Made by a program: the position numbers and the translations under genes
Notes under the pieces: model-generated
Told to the model about the DNA's origin: nothing
What the model saw: the letters and a program-made list of their open reading frames with translations, nothing else
The model's database searches: none
Source: Mycolicibacter virginiensis
GTDB taxonomy: Bacteria > Actinomycetota > Actinomycetes > Mycobacteriales > Mycobacteriaceae
Direction of reading: 5' to 3'
Length of the DNA: 64,000 bases
Assembly: GCF_022374935.2 (NCBI RefSeq)
Contig: NZ_CP092430.2
Location: forward strand, 62,001-126,000
In this document: positions 25,103-35,224 of the stretch, piece by piece
Layout of the letters: every line of letters starts with the position of its first letter
How positions within the stretch are numbered: the first letter of the stretch is position 1

Positions 25103-26278
25103 CTATCGGTGACCCGCCAGCGGATAGGAACGATAGCTGGTCAGCACGGCGCTCGGCTCGCGGTGCGGTGGCGCCTGCGCCGTCAACTCGGGGAACCGGT
25201 CGAACAGGGCGAGCAGGCCCAACCGGATCTGCATGCGGGCCAACGGCGCGCCCAGGCAGACATGCGGGCCGAACCCGAATCCCAGGTGGCCGGTCTGCGA
25301 CCGGGCCAGGTCCAGGCGGTCGGGGTCGGAGAACACCGCCGGGTCCCGGTTGGCGGCCGCCAACCCGAGCAGGATCGGGGCACCGGTCTCGATCACAGTG
25401 TTCTTCCCGTCACCGACTTCGATCGGGGCGCTGGCCACCCGGGAGATCATCAGGGCAGGGCTGATCATCCGGACCAGTTCGTCAACGGCGTGCGGGGAGT
25501 CGGCCAGCAGGCCGCGTTGCCCCTTCTCCTGGATCAGCAGTTCGGCCGCCCCGGTCAGCACGGCCGTGGTGGTGTCGTGCCCGGCCGACAGCAAGAAGAT
25601 GGCGTTGTGCAGCAGCTCGTCGTCGGACACCGGCAGCCCGCTGGTGGCCACCACCGACAGCAGGTCATGGCCGGGAGCGGCACGACGCAGCACCAGCAGA
25701 TCGGCGAGCAGAGCCTTCATTCCCGCGGCGGCGTCGTCCGCGGCAGCGAACGCGGTCCGAGATGCCGCCGGCTCCAAAGCCCCGATCAGCGCCATCGACC
25801 AGGTCGCCAGGTTGTCCAATTCGCTGTCGGGAACCCCCAACAGCGTGGCGATCGCCCCGAGCGGCAATGGCTTGGCGAACTCGGCCACCAGGTCAAAGCC
25901 TCCTGGGTCCAGCCCCGCCGCCAAAGACTGGGCCCGGGAAGCGACTTCGGCCTCGAAGGAGGCCAGCGCGCGCGGCGTGAACGCCCGCGACAGCGGCGCC
26001 CGCAGCCGGCGGTGATCGTCACCGGACCGGTAGAACAGGTTGTGTTCCACGTGGGTCAGGTACGGGCGGCCCGGATCGAGCTTGTTGCGGTACAGGTTTC
26101 GCCGGTCGGTGCTGACCCGCTCGTCGCGCAGCATCGCCAGCACGTCGGCGTAGCGGGTCAGCACCCACAGCCCCTGGCTGTTGCGGTGCACCGGCTCGGC
26201 TTCGGCGAACCGCCGCTGATACGTCAACGGATCGACGTGCAGCTCCGGGTCGCGGAAGTCGAAGTCGAGCGTGGCCAT
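25103..26278 (-). CDS. Cytochrome P450, last gene of the inserted operon
   Basis: A 391-residue bacterial class I P450 with the I-helix [10 protein letters not shown], ExxR in DELVRM and the heme loop [15 protein letters not shown]. Its start overlaps the stop of the hydrolase gene by one base (TGATG), so translation is coupled. It belongs to a five-gene minus-strand operon (VOC, enoyl-CoA hydratase, TetR, hydrolase, P450) that I do not recall between msrA and Rv0138 in M. tuberculosis. It may hydroxylate the carbon skeleton handled by the operon. Confidence 0.85.
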   Translation of the reverse strand: MATLDFDFRDPELHVDPLTYQRRFAEAEPVHRNSQGLWVLTRYADVLAMLRDERVSTDRRNLYRNKLDPGRPYLTHVEHNLFYRSGDDHRRLRAPLSRAFTPRALASFEAEVASRAQSLAAGLDPGGFDLVAEFAKPLPLGAIATLLGVPDSELDNLATWSMALIGALEPAASRTAFAAADDAAAGMKALLADLLVLRRAAPGHDLLSVVATSGLPVSDDELLHNAIFLLSAGHDTTTAVLTGAAELLIQEKGQRGLLADSPHAVDELVRMISPALMISRVASAPIEVGDGKNTVIETGAPILLGLAAANRDPAVFSDPDRLDLARSQTGHLGFGFGPHVCLGAPLARMQIRLGLLALFDRFPELTAQAPPHREPSAVLTSYRSYPLAGHR

Positions 26279-27390
26279 CAGGTGCGTTCAGCGATCCAGG
26301 ACGCCACCAGATCCGCGCAGATCGTGCGGCTGTCCGTCGGCTGCTCCAGGTAGTGGTCGCCGGGGATGAAATGGAGCTGCTTGTCGGTACTGGCCAGCGA
26401 GTCGTGGATGTGGTGCGCATCGCTGGGGAAGACACCGGTGTCCGCGGTGCCCTGGATCACCAACGAGGGCAACGTGATCCGTCCCAGGTGCGGTGCGCCC
26501 TGACAGAACGACGTCTGCAGGCTCCACATCGACAACCAGGTCCGCAGCGTGCAGTGCGCGGCGATGTTGTACGGCGCGCGGTTGGCGCGCCGCGGGTCAC
26601 CCAGGTAGCACGAGTTCAGCGGACGGTCCGACGGGTCGAGCGAGGCGTCGAGGTAACGCGGGTCGGCCCACACCCGGTGCACCGAGAAGGAGCGGTCGTA
26701 GGTGCCGCCGGCCTTGAGCCGCTTGAGTTCTGCCTGCGCCCACGCGGTGATCCGGTCATTGCGGTCGCGCTGGGCCTGGCGGTAGCGGGCGATGAATTCC
26801 GGGGTGTAGGGCGGCGAGTTCTGCTCGGCGTACATGTCCAGAGTCGGGTCACACGACAGCGGGTCGGTCTCGTCGGTCACCGACGGGTCGATCCACGCGG
26901 TCAACACCTCCGGGCGCCCGGCGTGGGCCTGGGTGGACACATAGAGGTCGCCGGGCGGTAGCGCATTGACCGCATCCGGCACTGGGCCGCCGCCGACTCC
27001 TGTGATGTGCGGGTCTACGGACTGCGACTGGTAGGCGGCCATCAAGGATCCACCGCCGGAGTTGCCGAGCAAGACGATCGTCTCGACGCCGGCTTGTTCG
27101 CGCAGCCACTGCACGCCGGCGGCGATGTCGAGCAGTGCGTGCTCAAGCAGGAACAACGACTCGCCGCTGCGATACCGGGTGTTCCAACCCAAGAAGCCGT
27201 AGCCGCGTTCGGCAATGAGCGGCGCCAGGTAGTGCTCGGCGAAGTCCACGTTGTAGTGGCTGGCGATCACCGCCACCTTCGGCTTAACGCCGGCCGGAGT
27301 CCAGTACAGCCCCTGGGCCGGGTGATAGCCGGCGGGGTTCACGCCCGCCGATGCCGAAGTGAGCGAAACGAATTCGCGGGTTACTGCCAC
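26278..27390 (-). CDS. Alpha/beta hydrolase, operon member
   Basis: A 370-residue protein with the nucleophile elbow LLGNSGGGSLMA (GNSGG), acid in QGTADTGVFPSDAHH and histidine in PGDHYLEQP. The length and the N-terminal part (residues 1-60) suggest an added lid. The GTG at 27390 has AAAGGAG at good spacing. It is likely an esterase or C-C hydrolase acting before or after the P450; the substrate is unknown. Confidence 0.8.
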   Translation of the reverse strand: MAVTREFVSLTSASAGVNPAGYHPAQGLYWTPAGVKPKVAVIASHYNVDFAEHYLAPLIAERGYGFLGWNTRYRSGESLFLLEHALLDIAAGVQWLREQAGVETIVLLGNSGGGSLMAAYQSQSVDPHITGVGGGPVPDAVNALPPGDLYVSTQAHAGRPEVLTAWIDPSVTDETDPLSCDPTLDMYAEQNSPPYTPEFIARYRQAQRDRNDRITAWAQAELKRLKAGGTYDRSFSVHRVWADPRYLDASLDPSDRPLNSCYLGDPRRANRAPYNIAAHCTLRTWLSMWSLQTSFCQGAPHLGRITLPSLVIQGTADTGVFPSDAHHIHDSLASTDKQLHFIPGDHYLEQPTDSRTICADLVASWIAERT

Positions 27391-27406
27391 TGCGTTACTC
27401 CTTTGA

Positions 27407-28060
27407 TCATGAATCCTGACCCCGCCAGCTCACTGAGCGATACCAGGTGTCAGTGAGCGTCTTGATTGCTGCTTCTTCGTCGAGTTCGCGGCCGGCGACA
27501 TCGCCGCCTGCCACCAGCCAGACATAGGTGAAGTGGTTGAGCATGGCGACGATGGCCGACCCGACCAGTTCCGGGTCGGCGTCGGTCGCATAGCCCTTGC
27601 GCTGCGCCATTCGCACCGTCTGTGCCACCCAGTCGATGGCGTCGGCGCACATCTCTCGCCAGCGCTGGGCGAACGCGTCGTCAATCATCGCCAGCTGGAA
27701 CACCCCGACCATGACCCCGAGGTGTTCGCGGTAGGTGTCCCAGTGCGCGCGCACCGATTCTTGGATGATCGCGTGCAGATCCTGGCCCGGGTGCAAGGCC
27801 TGCACCGCACGGCTGCGGGCCATGGCCCGAAAGTCCTCGGCCAGCGACGCCAGCAATTCTTCCTTGGACCCGAAGTAGTGGTAGAACGACGCCGGCGAGC
27901 GTTTGGCGGCAGAGGTGATGTCGGTGATCGTCGTCTTGAAAAAACCCTTGCGGGCGATCACCTCCCGGGCCGCCCGTTCCAGGCGAGCCTGGGTGTCGCG
28001 GCCCCGGATGGTGGGGCGGGCGGCCGACCCGTCCGCGGCCTCGCCGTCCATGGGTGTCAC
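27407..28060 (-). CDS. TetR-family regulator inside the P450 operon
   Basis: A 217-residue TetR protein with its helix-turn-helix in TITDITSAAKRSPASFYHYFG (about residues 43-64). The GTG at 28060 overlaps the enoyl-CoA hydratase stop by 4 bases, so it is expressed with the operon and probably controls it by feedback. I did not find an obvious palindrome of its own; the divergent region upstream of the operon (29442-29574) instead contains a KstR-type box. Confidence 0.82.
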   Translation of the reverse strand: MTPMDGEAADGSAARPTIRGRDTQARLERAAREVIARKGFFKTTITDITSAAKRSPASFYHYFGSKEELLASLAEDFRAMARSRAVQALHPGQDLHAIIQESVRAHWDTYREHLGVMVGVFQLAMIDDAFAQRWREMCADAIDWVAQTVRMAQRKGYATDADPELVGSAIVAMLNHFTYVWLVAGGDVAGRELDEEAAIKTLTDTWYRSVSWRGQDS

Positions 28061-28890
28061 ACCGGTTCCGTCTGCTCTAGGTCGGCGACCAGCTCGGCCA
28101 GTCGGCGTTCGCCATCGGGCGTCTGGCCGCCCGCGGCTAGGAAGCGTTGCATCTTCGGCAGCGCCGCACCGCGGGCCAGCATCCGGGCGAACGCGGAGCG
28201 CTCCACGGCCAGCCCCGTGGCGAAGTCCGGGGCGGCCAGGGTGGCCTTGACGTCGGCGATGTCGGCCAGGGGTACCGAGGCGATGCGCTGCACCAGTCGG
28301 TCCAGGAAGGGACCGACGGCGTCCGCGTCCAGGGCCCGGTTGATCAGCCCGTAGCGCTCGGCGAGATCGGCGTCGAGGTCGTCATGGCCCAGGATGACTT
28401 CCAGTGCCCGGCCCCGTCCCAGCAGACCGAGCAGGTGCTGCGGACCCGAACCGGCCGGGATCACACCGACGCCGGTCTCGATCTGGTTGAACAGCGCGCG
28501 GCCGGTGACCCCGAACCGCAGATCGAGGTTGACCAGCAGTTCCATCCCGCCGCCGGCCACCCGCCCGGCGACCACGCCGATGGTGACCGGGTCGAGAGCC
28601 CGGAATGCGCCGACCAGATCCTGGAAGGAACCGCAGGCGGCCTCGGTGTTCTCGGCCGAGGCAGCCAGCAGCGCGAGATCGACATGGGCGATGAAGAAGT
28701 CGGGGTTGGCGCTTTCCAGAACCACCACCCGCACGTCACGGCCGGCGGGCGAGCGCAGCCAGTTCACCAGTCGCCACAGGTCACCCATCATGGTGGCGTC
28801 CATCAGATTGATCTCGCCGTGGCTGATGCGGACCCGAGCCACCCGTCCGTCGTGGCTGACCTTCAGCGACGCCAGGGAATCGACGCCCAC
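28057..28890 (-). CDS. Enoyl-CoA hydratase/isomerase family protein
   Basis: A 277-residue crotonase-fold protein. The first oxyanion segment is NPDFFIAHVDLALLA and the second is GRVAGGGMELLVNLDLRFG; the glutamate of ETGVGVIPAGSG is in the catalytic region. It would hydrate or isomerise an acyl-CoA in beta-oxidation-like chemistry. It starts with GTG at 28890, 11 bases after the VOC gene. Confidence 0.8.
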   Translation of the reverse strand: MGVDSLASLKVSHDGRVARVRISHGEINLMDATMMGDLWRLVNWLRSPAGRDVRVVVLESANPDFFIAHVDLALLAASAENTEAACGSFQDLVGAFRALDPVTIGVVAGRVAGGGMELLVNLDLRFGVTGRALFNQIETGVGVIPAGSGPQHLLGLLGRGRALEVILGHDDLDADLAERYGLINRALDADAVGPFLDRLVQRIASVPLADIADVKATLAAPDFATGLAVERSAFARMLARGAALPKMQRFLAAGGQTPDGERRLAELVADLEQTEPV

Positions 28891-28901
28891 GATTGCCCGA
28901 T

Positions 28902-29441
28902 TCAGCCGAGCTGGGTGGTGGTCGTCTTGGACGTGACCACCTTGGGGTCAGCGGCGCGTTCGGTGCTGTTCAGCAGCTTGTGCGCCTGCTCCGGGTCGGG
29001 TTCGAACCCGGGGGTGTCGCGGCAGAGCTCGATCATGATGCCGTTGGGGTCCAGGTAGTACAGCGAGTGGCACCAGCCGTGGTCGACGTCCATCAGCGCC
29101 TTGATGCCGGCGGCATCCATGCGTGCCCGGACTTCGTTCTGCTTCTCTTCGGTGGCCCGGAACGCGAAATGGTTCACCCAGACCGGCAGTCCGTTCGGGC
29201 GGGACAACGAGCTGGACCAGTCGGGCTTCTCCCCGACGCCGTGCAGGTCGAAGAATGCGATGCACGAACCGTCGCCGAGGTCGTAGAAGACATGTCGGAA
29301 GAAGCCTTCCTGCAGGTGCTCGACTTCGGTATGCACCAGCGGCAATCCCAGCAGGTCTTCGTAGAAGTGGTTCGTGGCCTCCAGGTCGGCGCAGGCGTAG
29401 GCGGCGTGGTGCAGACCGACGGCGGGCTTGGGGGACGTCAC
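28902..29441 (-). CDS. VOC-family metalloenzyme, first gene of the P450 operon
   Basis: A 179-residue VOC protein. Unlike the one at 9349, it keeps a full metal set: His in GLHHAAYACADL, His in VNHFAFRA and Glu in GIMIELC, as in extradiol-type or glyoxalase-type enzymes. The GTG at 29441 faces the divergent NTF2-like gene across 133 bases that hold a KstR-type box. It probably acts on an oxygenated ring or acyl intermediate. Confidence 0.8.
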   Translation of the reverse strand: MTSPKPAVGLHHAAYACADLEATNHFYEDLLGLPLVHTEVEHLQEGFFRHVFYDLGDGSCIAFFDLHGVGEKPDWSSSLSRPNGLPVWVNHFAFRATEEKQNEVRARMDAAGIKALMDVDHGWCHSLYYLDPNGIMIELCRDTPGFEPDPEQAHKLLNSTERAADPKVVTSKTTTTQLG

Positions 29442-29551
29442 TGGCTGCCGAACCTCCTCACGGCCCGCGGTGGGCCGACGGCGTCACCGTAGCACTGTTC
29501 TCGAATATAAACCCAGATTCGATTCTGGGCGCGGACTCTCGACAACCTGGT

Positions 29552-29565
29552 TAGAACGTGTTCTA
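29552..29565. promoter_or_regulatory. KstR-type operator TAGAACGTGTTCTA
   Basis: A perfect 14-bp palindrome that fits the published KstR pattern TnnAACnnGTTnnA exactly. KstR represses cholesterol and related catabolic genes and is released by 3-oxo-4-cholestenoyl-CoA. The box lies 9 bases before the ATG at 29575 and within the divergent promoter region of the VOC-to-P450 operon, so it may control both directions. Confidence 0.75.
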
Positions 29566-29574
29566 GTTCTTGAC

Positions 29575-30081
29575 ATGACGAAACCGCAGTTCAGCCGCGC
29601 AGAACTCGCTGCCGCATTTGATGTGTTCGAGCAGACCGTCGCTCGCGCCGCCGAGACTCAGGACTGGGATGCGTGGGTGGCGCACTACACCCCCGACGTC
29701 GAATACGTCGAGCACGCGATGGGCACCATGCACGGCCGCGACGAGGTGCGCAGCTGGATCCGCAAGACCATGTCGACCTTCCCGGGCAGCTACATGACCG
29801 AGTTCCCGGCACTGTGGACCGTCATCGACGAGGATGGCGGGCGCATCATCTGCGAACTGGACAACCCCATGCGCGACCCCGGCGACGGCACCATCATCAG
29901 CGCCACCAACATCTCGATCGTCACCTATGCCGGCGACGGCCTGTGGTCCCGCCAGGAGGACATCTACAACCCGCTGCGCTTCGTCGCCGCGAGCATGAAA
30001 TGGTGCCGCAAAGCCCAGGAGCTCGGCACCCTCGACGACGAAGCGGCCGCCTGGATGAAGCAGTTCGGAGGAAACGCATGA
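29575..30081 (+). CDS. NTF2/SnoaL-like protein (Rv0138-like)
   Basis: A 168-residue protein with the cone-shaped NTF2-like fold pattern (AAETQDWDAWVAHYTPDVEY and the strand HGRDEVRSWI). Members include polyketide cyclases, isomerases and non-enzymatic binders. The length matches Rv0138. The ATG at 29575 lies close downstream of the KstR-type box. The stop overlaps the next ATG (ATGA), so it forms an operon with the epimerase and the DUF427 gene. Confidence 0.75.
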   Translation: MTKPQFSRAELAAAFDVFEQTVARAAETQDWDAWVAHYTPDVEYVEHAMGTMHGRDEVRSWIRKTMSTFPGSYMTEFPALWTVIDEDGGRIICELDNPMRDPGDGTIISATNISIVTYAGDGLWSRQEDIYNPLRFVAASMKWCRKAQELGTLDDEAAAWMKQFGGNA

Positions 30082-31088
30082 GCCGCAAGCCCAAGCTCGT
30101 CATCGGAGCCAACGGATTCCTGGGATCGCACGTCACCCGCCAGCTCGTCGACGCCGGAGAAGACGTACGGGTGATGGTGCGCCCAAGCGCCAACACCATC
30201 GCCATCGACCACCTCGACGTAACACGGTTCCACGGCGACATCTTCGACTCGGCCACCCTGGCCGAGGCGATGGCCGGCTGCGACGACGTCTACTACTGCG
30301 TCGTGGACACCCGCGCCTGGCTGCGCGACCCGAGCCCGCTGTTCCGCACCAACGTCGAGGGCACCCGCAATGTCTTGGAAGTTGCAAAAGACGCCGACCT
30401 GCGCCGATTCGTGTTCACCAGCAGCTACGCCACGGTGGGTCGGCGTCGCGGTCACGTCGCCAACGAGGAAGACATCATCAACCCGCGCGGGCTGACGCCC
30501 TATGTCCAGTCCCGGGTGCAGGCCGAAGAGCTGGTGCTGCGCAGCGCCGAAGCCGGCCTGCCCGCGGTCGCGATGTGCGTGTCGACCACCTACGGCGACG
30601 GCGACTGGGGTCGGACCCCGCACGGCGCGTTCATCGCGGGAGCGGCGTTCGGCAAGTTGCCGTTCCTGATGAAAGGGATCGAGCTGGAAGTGGTCGGGGT
30701 CGACGACGCCGCCCGCGCGATGATCCTGGCCGCCGAGCGTGGACGCAATGGCCAGCGTTACCTGATCTCCGAACGGTTGATCGCGCTGCAGGACGTGGTC
30801 AAGATCGCGGCCGACGAAGCGGGAATGCCGGCGCCGTCGCGTTCGATCTCGGTGCCGGCGCTGTATGCGCTGGGTGCACTCGGCAGCCTGCGTGCGAGCC
30901 TGACCGGTAAGGATGCCGAGCTGAGCTTGAAGTCGGTGCGGATGATGCGCGCCGAAGCCCCAGTCGATCACAGTAAGGCGGTGCGTGAGCTCGGCTGGCA
31001 GCCACGACCGGTTGAGGAATCGATTCGGGAGGCGGCGCGTTTCTGGGTGAAACTGCGCAACGCCAAGAAGCGAGGTTCGCCGGCATGA
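30078..31088 (+). CDS. Extended SDR, NAD-dependent epimerase/dehydratase family (Rv0139-like)
   Basis: A 336-residue extended short-chain dehydrogenase with the nucleotide motif GANGFLGSH at the N-terminus. The expected YxxxK is YVQSR here (SYATVG then LTPYVQSRVQAEE), with Arg in place of the catalytic Lys, which could alter activity. Related proteins are 3-beta-HSD or dihydroflavonol-reductase-like. It is co-transcribed by ATGA overlaps on both sides. Confidence 0.8.
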   Translation: MSRKPKLVIGANGFLGSHVTRQLVDAGEDVRVMVRPSANTIAIDHLDVTRFHGDIFDSATLAEAMAGCDDVYYCVVDTRAWLRDPSPLFRTNVEGTRNVLEVAKDADLRRFVFTSSYATVGRRRGHVANEEDIINPRGLTPYVQSRVQAEELVLRSAEAGLPAVAMCVSTTYGDGDWGRTPHGAFIAGAAFGKLPFLMKGIELEVVGVDDAARAMILAAERGRNGQRYLISERLIALQDVVKIAADEAGMPAPSRSISVPALYALGALGSLRASLTGKDAELSLKSVRMMRAEAPVDHSKAVRELGWQPRPVEESIREAARFWVKLRNAKKRGSPA

Positions 31089-31480
31089 CACACGGACATT
31101 CAGGCAGACGACCGATACACATCCCGACTGACGAGTACCCGATCACCGTGACCCCGACCGGGCGGCAGGTCACGGTACGGATCGGCGACGAGATCATCGC
31201 CGACAGTGCCAACGCGCTCACCCTGCAGGAATCGAATCACCCTGCGGTGCAGTACATTCCGATGTCCGATGTGCGCCGCGACCTGCTCAGTCGAAGCGCG
31301 ACCACCAGCTACTGTCCGTTCAAGGGGGATGCAGCCTACTTTCATGTCACCACCCCGGCCGGCCAGACGATCGCCGACGCGATCTGGACCTACGAGCAGC
31401 CGTTTGCGGCGGTTGCGCCGATCGCCGGGCACGTCGCGTTCTACCCCAACAAAGCCGACATCAGCGTCGCTGAAGTCTGA
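31085..31480 (+). CDS. DUF427 domain protein (Rv0140-like)
   Basis: A 131-residue DUF427 protein with the family signature TTSYCPFKGDAAYFHV and the closing VAFYPNKADISV. The fold is a small beta-tent thought to bind a ligand; the biochemical role is unknown. It is the third gene of the NTF2, SDR, DUF427 operon. A second DUF427 gene, with a duplicated domain, is at 45973 in the catabolic island. Confidence 0.85.
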   Translation: MTHGHSGRRPIHIPTDEYPITVTPTGRQVTVRIGDEIIADSANALTLQESNHPAVQYIPMSDVRRDLLSRSATTSYCPFKGDAAYFHVTTPAGQTIADAIWTYEQPFAAVAPIAGHVAFYPNKADISVAEV

Positions 31481-31495
31481 GGCGCAAGAGCTTCC

Positions 31496-31885
31496 CTAGA
31501 GCCCCAACAATTGCCCGGCGAACCGGGTGTCGGTGTATTCGCGAACCGAGACGATCCGTCCGTCTTGGGTGTCGACGATGTACGCCAGCGGGCTGTCATA
31601 GTGCGAACCGTCGGCGGCATGACAGTCACCCAGCGCCTCGATCACCACGGTCTCGTGTTCGTTGATGCACCGGACCAGCTCCAGGTTGATCCGCAAGCCG
31701 AGGCGGCGCTGTTCGACTTCCAGCCGCAGCTCATCCTTGTCGACGGCCTGGCGGGTCAGGATGCTCCACCAGGTGAAGTCGTCGCTGACCAGCGCAAAAA
31801 TGTCGTCCAGGTCGTCGTCGCCGGAGATGCCCTGTAAGAACATCCACGCCAATTCCGCCTGCGGATCATCGAACGGGGTGGCCAT
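31496..31885 (-). CDS. SnoaL/NTF2-like protein (Rv0141c-like)
   Basis: A 129-residue NTF2-like protein (MATPFDDPQAELAWMF start; ADGSHYDSPLAYIVDTQDGR and REYTDT strands). Convergent with the DUF427 gene and divergent from the glycosylase, as Rv0141c is. Possible ligand-binding or isomerase role; no catalytic dyad is evident. Confidence 0.75.
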   Translation of the reverse strand: MATPFDDPQAELAWMFLQGISGDDDLDDIFALVSDDFTWWSILTRQAVDKDELRLEVEQRRLGLRINLELVRCINEHETVVIEALGDCHAADGSHYDSPLAYIVDTQDGRIVSVREYTDTRFAGQLLGL

Positions 31886-31946
31886 TTCTCCATCGTGACC
31901 GGGCGGCGGGGAGCGGTCAACGAGGACAGGCGATCCTTATGATCGC

Positions 31947-32876
31947 GTCATCAGTAATTCGCTTTCTCGTACCGTCGCTTTTCCCGGCCCGGCCAGCCCG
32001 GCGCTGACGCTGGCCCCACTGCGCCGCGGGCCGGGTGACCCCTGCCTACAGGTGGTGGACGAGGCCATCTGGCGAACCAGCCTGATGCCCAGCGGCCCGG
32101 TGACGGCGCGCATCGTCCAGGTGGCGCCCGATGCGGTGGATTGTGCGGCCTGGGGTGCCGGCGCCACGGAGTTTCTTGACGGGGCACCGGGCTTGTTGGG
32201 CGTCCACGACGACGCGACCGACTTCGCGCCGACCGATCCGACGGTGATCGCTGCCTATCGGCGCGTGCCGCACCTGCGCCTAGGCCGCACCGGCCGGGTG
32301 CTCGAGGCGCTCATCCCGGCTGTGCTCGAGCAGCGGGTGCCGGGTGCTGACGCATTTCGGGCCTGGCGCCTGCTGGTCACCGAGTTCGGCTCGCCGGCTC
32401 CCGGTCCGGCGCCGGCGCGAATGCGGGTGCCGCCGTCGGCGCAGACCTGGCGGACCGTCCCGTCCTGGAAGTTCCATCGTGCCAACGTCGATGGCGGGCG
32501 GGCGCGCACCATCGTCGGTTGCGCGGGGCGAGCCGATGCCCTGGAACGGCTGGCTACCCGCCCGGCAGCGGAGGCGCGGGCGGCGCTGATGTCGTTGCCC
32601 GGCGTCGGCGAGTGGACCGCGGCCGAAACCGCGCAGCGAGCGTTCGGTGATGCCGACGCTTTATCGGTCGGGGACTATCACCTAGCGACGATGATCGGCC
32701 GCACCCTGCTTGGCCTGCCGCTCGACGAGGCATTCACCGACGAAGCCATGGTCGAACTGATGGAGCCGATGCGGCCGCACCGGCACCGCGTCGTTCGGTT
32801 GCTGATCGACAGCGGGCTCGCCGTCAGCAAACGACGGGGGCCGCGTCTGGCCCTGCAGCGGATCAGCTCGCTGTAA
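31947..32876 (+). CDS. DNA-3-methyladenine glycosylase II (AlkA-like, Rv0142)
   Basis: An HhH-GPD DNA glycosylase. The helix-hairpin-helix and catalytic region is LMSLPGVGEWTAAETAQRAFGD, with Asp in SVGDYHLATM as the expected catalytic acid. The reading frame has family sequence (FPGPASPALTLAPLRRGPGD) well upstream of the first standard start, the GTG at 32052. Extending to 31947 gives 309 residues, about the length of Rv0142, but the codon there is GTC, followed by ATC. Either an unusual start is used or a base has changed from GTG. I give the extended span; 32052-32876 is the conservative one. Confidence 0.75.
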   Translation, partial: VISNSLSRTVAFPGPASPALTLAPLRRGPGDPCLQVVDEAIWRTSLMPSGPVTARIVQVAPDAVDCAAWGAGATEFLDGAPGLLGVHDDATDFAPTDPTVIAAYRRVPHLRLGRTGRVLEALIPAVLEQRVPGADAFRAWRLLVTEFGSPAPGPAPARMRVPPSAQTWRTVPSWKFHRANVDGGRARTIVGCAGRADALERLATRPAAEARAALMSLPGVGEWTAAETAQRAFGDADALSVGDYHLATMIGRTLLGLPLDEAFTDEAMVELMEPMRPHRHRVVRLLIDSGLAVSKRRGPRLALQRISSL

Positions 32877-33453
32877 ACGACGTGCCGGGCGGGTCGTCGG
32901 ACGCTGTGGCAAACCTCCCGCAGTCGAGCGCGTCGAGCAATTGGGCGGCGATCCACTCGAACGTGGAGGCTTCGCGCGGCAGCAGCGCCTGCTCGTAGCC
33001 GATCAGCAGGTAGATCGCCCAGTTTGCGAACAGCTGCGCCTGACGTTTGTCGCGGAGGACTTCCTGCGCCGATTCGAAGAGGATGTCGAAGCGTTGCTGA
33101 TCCACTTCGGCCTGCACCGCGTGAACCCGGGCGTCCGCCGAGCTCCAGGAGCGGATGGCCGCTTCGGCCCCGTGCGGCAGGGTCAGGCCGATCTGAATCA
33201 GGCTGTCGAGGCGCTGCCGCGGGTCGGGTATCGCGCGTACGAACTCCACGTGCTGGAGGGTGCGCTCATCCAGCCAGTGTTGGACCAGGTCACGGGTGTA
33301 AACCGGCCAGCTGGTGAAGTAGTGATAGAACGAGCCCGTCGTCACGCCGAGCCGGTTGCAGACTTCGGCGAGCTTGAGGCCGCCGTAGCCTAATTCGGAC
33401 AGCACTTCGAAACCGGTCTCGAAGTACGCCTGTCGAGAGAGAACCGCGCCCAT
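32863..33453 (-). CDS. TetR-family regulator
   Basis: A 196-residue TetR protein with its helix-turn-helix in GLKLAEVCNRLGVTTGSFYHYF (about residues 24-46). Its C-terminus overlaps the convergent glycosylase end by 14 bases. It is divergent from another TetR gene at 33548. A 10-bp palindrome AAGTCGACTT (33454-33463) abuts its ATG and could be its operator. I see no obvious regulated gene beyond the neighbours. Confidence 0.82.
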   Translation of the reverse strand: MGAVLSRQAYFETGFEVLSELGYGGLKLAEVCNRLGVTTGSFYHYFTSWPVYTRDLVQHWLDERTLQHVEFVRAIPDPRQRLDSLIQIGLTLPHGAEAAIRSWSSADARVHAVQAEVDQQRFDILFESAQEVLRDKRQAQLFANWAIYLLIGYEQALLPREASTFEWIAAQLLDALDCGRFATASDDPPGTSFTAS

Positions 33454-33463
33454 AAGTCGACTT
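33454..33463. promoter_or_regulatory. Palindrome AAGTCGACTT before TetR start
   Basis: A perfect 10-bp palindrome directly upstream of the ATG at 33453. It may be an autoregulatory site, but a 10-bp palindrome alone is weak evidence. Confidence 0.25.
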
Positions 33464-33547
33464 TAGTTCGCTGGGCGCAGTTGGCATACAGCACAGCTGA
33501 GTCTTAAGTGAATATTCGTAATTTCGATTTTTCTGGGGTTGCGCGCT

Positions 33548-34211
33548 ATGCCGTGCCACACTTGTGCAGTGCGGGATGCGGTTTTTCGCAGGGTGGGGCG
33601 CCCCCGCGGGGCGCGATCTGGCGTGACCAGAGAGCGCATCGTGACCGCCGCCAGCGGCGTCTTCGGCGAATTCGGCTACCACGCAACGACGTTCCAGGCG
33701 ATAGCGGAGCGGGCACAGCTGACCCGCCCGGCGATCAACCACTATTTTCCAAGCAAGAACCTGCTCTATCAGGCGGTTCTGACGCAGGCTGAGACCTTGT
33801 TCGCGCACGCCGTCGATCAGGCGCGCACCGAGCCCACCCTGGTCGGACAATTGTCTTCGGTCATCGTGAGCTTCACCCAACTCGGCGAAGATGACCGAAC
33901 CGTGGCGGCGTTTGCCGTCACCGCGGTGGTGGACGCTCAGCGAGACCCGGTGTTGAAGTCGTTGGTCGGCGACATTCAGGGCCCCCCGCGGGCGTTTCTG
34001 GCCGAGGCGCTCACCGAAGCCATCAACCGGGGAGAGTTGGTCTCGACCTCGAGTATGGGTGAGCTGACCGAGATGCTGTTGGCTGTGTTGTGGGGCATCG
34101 CCTTCTATGTGTCACTGGTCGGCAATCAGGCGGCAGCGGCCGGGGTGGTCGCCACACTGCAGGCGCTGTTGACCCAGGAACTCTGGCAGTTGCGTCAGCC
34201 AGCCGACGGAT

Positions 34212-34213
<2 letters not shown>
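33548..34213 (+). CDS. TetR-family regulator (Rv0144-like)
   Basis: About 221 residues from the ATG at 33548. A GTG at 33569 (starting VRDAVFRRVGRPRG) is equally likely, and the conserved sequence begins near it. The helix-turn-helix is TFQAIAERAQLTRPAINHYF. It is followed by a SAM-methyltransferase gene, as Rv0144 precedes Rv0145/Rv0146, and an inverted repeat at its stop codon may be its operator there. Confidence 0.82.

Positions 34214-35224
<1,011 letters not shown>

Noticed and set aside
27007..27456. Plus-strand frame opposite the hydrolase and TetR genes
   Set aside because: Antisense to two well-supported operon genes with conserved motifs; no start context of its own.
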